Origin: Cytophagales bacterium | GTDB lineage: Bacteria > Bacteroidota > Bacteroidia > Cytophagales > Cytophagaceae | Assembly (NCBI GenBank): GCA_025360235.1 | Contig: JANYCO010000293.1 | Span: 1 to 9,738, forward strand | Reading direction: 5' to 3' | Length of the DNA: 9,738 nucleotides | In this document: positions 7,947 to 9,738 of the stretch, in pieces | How the letters are laid out: every line of letters begins with the position of its first letter | Position numbering within the stretch: position 1 is the first letter of the stretch | Made by a program: the position numbers and the translations under genes | The notes under the pieces: generated by a model | Seen by the model: only the letters and a program-made list of their open reading frames with translations | Told to the model about the DNA's origin: nothing | The model's database searches: none

Positions 7947-7994
7947 TTGTGAAAATATATTGATCTAAATTCAAAGATAAAAACTCATTATAAA

Positions 7995-9359
7995 ATGAAA
8001 AAAGTAATAAGTAATGTATTTAATGTTTTAATGATTTTTAGTGTCCTGTTTTTGGTTGGAGGATGTAAAAAGAAAGATAAAGCAGACCTCTCTAAAGCAT
8101 TTGTAAAATATTACGGGGGATTGCTTCAGGATAAAGGCGTTGAAGTTATACAAACGAGTGATGGTGGTTATGTGATTGCTGGTACTACCAATGCTGGTAA
8201 TGGACCTGGTGATATTTTAGTTATTAAAACGGATGATAAAGGTGATGAAGTTTGGCACCAGACAATAGGAAAGGCTTCCGTTTACGATGAATGTGGTTCG
8301 ATTGCAATATTGCCTAACGGAGATTATGTAGTGGTTGGGACTACTGCTTTAAAACCAAATAGGGAGTTTAATGTTAATGCCTTGGAAATAGGAAAGGATA
8401 GCACTAAAATGTGCGCAGCGAGACTTAATTCTATGGGGGGGGTTGTATGGACGAAATATTATGACAATCCAAGTTATCCTGATCTTAGAATTGGAGCATT
8501 CGGAAAGTCAGTGGTTGTAAATTCCAATGGGGAATGTTTTCTGGCAGGTATGGTAGATAGTTCTTATACACCTGGAGGTGGGAGTTTAATAATCAATCTC
8601 GATGTATATGCTTTTATAGTTGATAAAAATGGAGCTGTTCTGCAAGTAGGTGGATTTCCAATGATCCCATTTCAATATGGAGCAAATGATCAAAACGATT
8701 ATACTGTATCTGCTATTCAAGCAATTGATATTGGCCTTGGTATAGAGTATATTATTTCTTCTTCTACAAATATTAGCGGAATAAATACTCCACGTGTGAT
8801 CAGGTGTAGACTCAACGGACCAGCCATGTCGCAGAATAATGCACCGATAAATTCAAGTTGGCTTGAACCTACTTATATGACAGGGGGCCAGATTACAAAA
8901 ACATCGGATTTTAATTATATGCTGGTTGGCACGAGAGGTGTCGCTTCCAATACAGATATATTTTTGATTAAATTGAATTCTACAACTTTGGCTAAGATGA
9001 AAAGTTGGAGATATGGTGATTTAACAGGCTTTAAAGATGAAGGTATTTCTGTATATCCTACAAGTGATGGTGGTTATGTACTCATGGGTACTACTAACAG
9101 CGTTAGTTATACGCTAGATGCTGCAAAACTTGAGGATGTTTTAGTTGTAAAAGTAGATCAAAATGGTTTGGAACAATGGCATAAAGTCTTTGGTGGTAGA
9201 GGAAATGATTCAGGTTCAAGAATTATTCAAACCACTGATGGTGGGTATTTGATATGCGGTACCATAGCTTTTGGGGATGATGTAAGTAATAGCGGTGCCT
9301 CAAATTCTATAACCCTTATTAAGCTAAACTCTGACGGCGATATTTCTAATGTTAAGTAA
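7995..9359 (+). CDS. Lipoprotein built from beta-propeller-type repeats
   Basis: The protein has 454 residues. A signal peptide of about 23 residues ends in the lipobox LVGG-C, giving lipidation at Cys24, followed by KKKDKAD. The mature part repeats a propeller-like unit: Gly-rich strand, SDGGYV-x-x-GTT, then D-hydrophobic-VIKTD-x-x-G-x-x-W. Clear units are at about 49-90, 98-152, 347-399 and 404-446; the middle (160-340) is more diverged. Related repeat proteins in Bacteroidota are usually annotated as hypothetical or PQQ/Kelch-like propellers. No enzyme motif is visible, so binding or scaffolding is more likely than catalysis. An 8-G run at 8435-8442 lies inside the gene. It starts 48 bp after the outer-membrane-protein gene and ends about 60 bp before a strong terminator, so it is the last gene of the cluster. 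Whether it faces the periplasm or the outside is not decided. Confidence 0.75.
   Translation: MKKVISNVFNVLMIFSVLFLVGGCKKKDKADLSKAFVKYYGGLLQDKGVEVIQTSDGGYVIAGTTNAGNGPGDILVIKTDDKGDEVWHQTIGKASVYDECGSIAILPNGDYVVVGTTALKPNREFNVNALEIGKDSTKMCAARLNSMGGVVWTKYYDNPSYPDLRIGAFGKSVVVNSNGECFLAGMVDSSYTPGGGSLIINLDVYAFIVDKNGAVLQVGGFPMIPFQYGANDQNDYTVSAIQAIDIGLGIEYIISSSTNISGINTPRVIRCRLNGPAMSQNNAPINSSWLEPTYMTGGQITKTSDFNYMLVGTRGVASNTDIFLIKLNSTTLAKMKSWRYGDLTGFKDEGISVYPTSDGGYVLMGTTNSVSYTLDAAKLEDVLVVKVDQNGLEQWHKVFGGRGNDSGSRIIQTTDGGYLICGTIAFGDDVSNSGASNSITLIKLNSDGDISNVK
8157..8173 (+). repeat. 17-bp direct repeat, copy 1, in the lipoprotein gene
   Basis: AGTGATGGTGGTTATGT encodes SDGGYV in the first propeller-type unit and occurs again, identical, at 9063-9079. 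Identity at third codon positions between the first and a late unit suggests recent duplication or exchange between blades. Confidence 0.8.
9063..9079 (+). repeat. 17-bp direct repeat, copy 2, in the lipoprotein gene
   Basis: Identical to 8157-8173 and in the same reading frame. Both copies are followed 7 bases later by GGTACTAC, encoding the shared GTTN. A third, diverged version (ACTGATGGTGGGTATTTG) lies at about 9234-9251. Confidence 0.8.
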
Positions 9360-9422
9360 GTCTGAGCTGGGATTAATGAAATAGATTAAGAATATTTTTG
9401 AATACAAGATCTTTATGGTCAT

Positions 9423-9460
9423 AAAAAAACATCCTGTAATAATCACAGGATGTTTTTTTT
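9423..9460 (+). terminator. Intrinsic terminator closing the cluster
   Basis: A perfect 15-bp inverted repeat: AAAAAAACATCCTGT (9423-9437) pairs with ACAGGATGTTTTTTT (9445-9459) around a 7-nt loop, and the right arm ends in a run of eight T. The A-rich left arm lets it work on the minus strand too. It lies about 64 bases after the stop of the lipoprotein gene. Confidence 0.9.
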
Positions 9461-9697
9461 ATATGTGTGATGATTCGCGTACTTAAAATCATAATGTCTG
9501 AACTCGGATTGTTAGGATTAAAATTTTTTTAAAATAGTTTAGTAGTGAGATTAATGCAATAAATAATATGGATAGTTTACAATAAAAAAAATGATCAGGG
9601 GATTCTGATTTCTGGGTGTTTGTAGATGTATAAAATTGTCCAATGATGAGACCACTAATCTTGAAATCTTTTTAATCCTAAAAATTCTGGTTCAGAC
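9461..9697. other. AT-rich non-coding stretch
   Basis: No credible coding region, RNA gene or repeat family was recognised between the two terminator hairpins. The stretch is AT-rich with short A and T runs. Its position between a + strand terminator and a minus-strand terminator fits an ordinary convergent intergenic region. Confidence 0.6.
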
Positions 9698-9733
9698 AAA
9701 AAAACGCCCAATGATTTTAAATCATCAGGCGTT
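9698..9733 (-). terminator. Intrinsic terminator of a minus-strand gene beyond the right edge
   Basis: AACGCC (9703-9708) pairs with GGCGTT (9728-9733), and ATGATT (9711-9716) pairs with AATCAT (9720-9725), with a 2-nt mismatch between the stems and a 3-nt loop. The A run at 9698-9704 becomes a T run after the stem on the minus strand, while the + strand side has no T run. It therefore terminates transcription entering from the right. Confidence 0.75.
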
Positions 9734-9738
9734 AATCC

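Noticed and set aside
7947..7973. TTG ... TAAATTCA as a promoter for the lipoprotein gene
   Set aside because: The spacer is 16 nt, too short for the Bacteroidota pattern, and two fixed positions of the -7 box are wrong.
9594..9609. ATCAG/CTGAT small hairpin next to an A run
   Set aside because: The stem is only five base pairs; this is expected by chance in AT-rich DNA, and a better terminator lies at the right edge.

Overview
The window looks like chromosomal DNA of a Bacteroidota member, probably of the Chitinophagia/Sphingobacteriia/Cytophagia type; this is an inference. The supporting signs are AT-rich DNA, start sites mostly without a Shine-Dalgarno sequence, one candidate TTTG/TAnnTTTG-type promoter, a PorT-like outer-membrane beta-barrel protein, and a lipoprotein with a Lys-rich start after the lipid-bearing Cys. 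All five genes lie on the + strand. No rRNA, tRNA, CRISPR array or insertion sequence was seen.

Layout. The window opens inside a gene (2-1972) for a HEAT-repeat protein ending in a cyclic-nucleotide-binding-like (CNB) domain; its N-terminus lies beyond the left edge. A 105-bp gap with a candidate promoter follows. Next comes a tight cluster: a protein with three TIR-like modules (2078-3568), then after 5 bp a 1072-residue STAND NTPase with one membrane segment, a long coiled coil and a seven-bladed WD40 propeller (3574-6792). A 74-bp gap holding a 13-bp perfect hairpin leads to a secreted outer-membrane beta-barrel protein (6867-7946). The last gene (7995-9359) encodes a lipoprotein made of propeller-type repeats. 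A strong hairpin terminator (9423-9460) closes the cluster. The rest is non-coding up to a second hairpin at the right edge, which reads as the terminator of a minus-strand gene outside the window.

How the genes may work together (inference). The basic cluster KRTLRRTR just before the STAND membrane segment predicts a cytoplasmic NTPase. The coiled coil and WD40 propeller would then sit in the periplasm, followed in the operon by an outer-membrane barrel and an outer-membrane lipoprotein. The TIR protein, translated just before the NTPase, would be the cytoplasmic partner or effector. Its first TIR module keeps a Glu where TIR NADases have their catalytic residue. The cluster can therefore be read as an envelope-spanning TIR-STAND signalling or defence system. 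The separate families are recognisable, but this combination and topology is the observation most worth testing.
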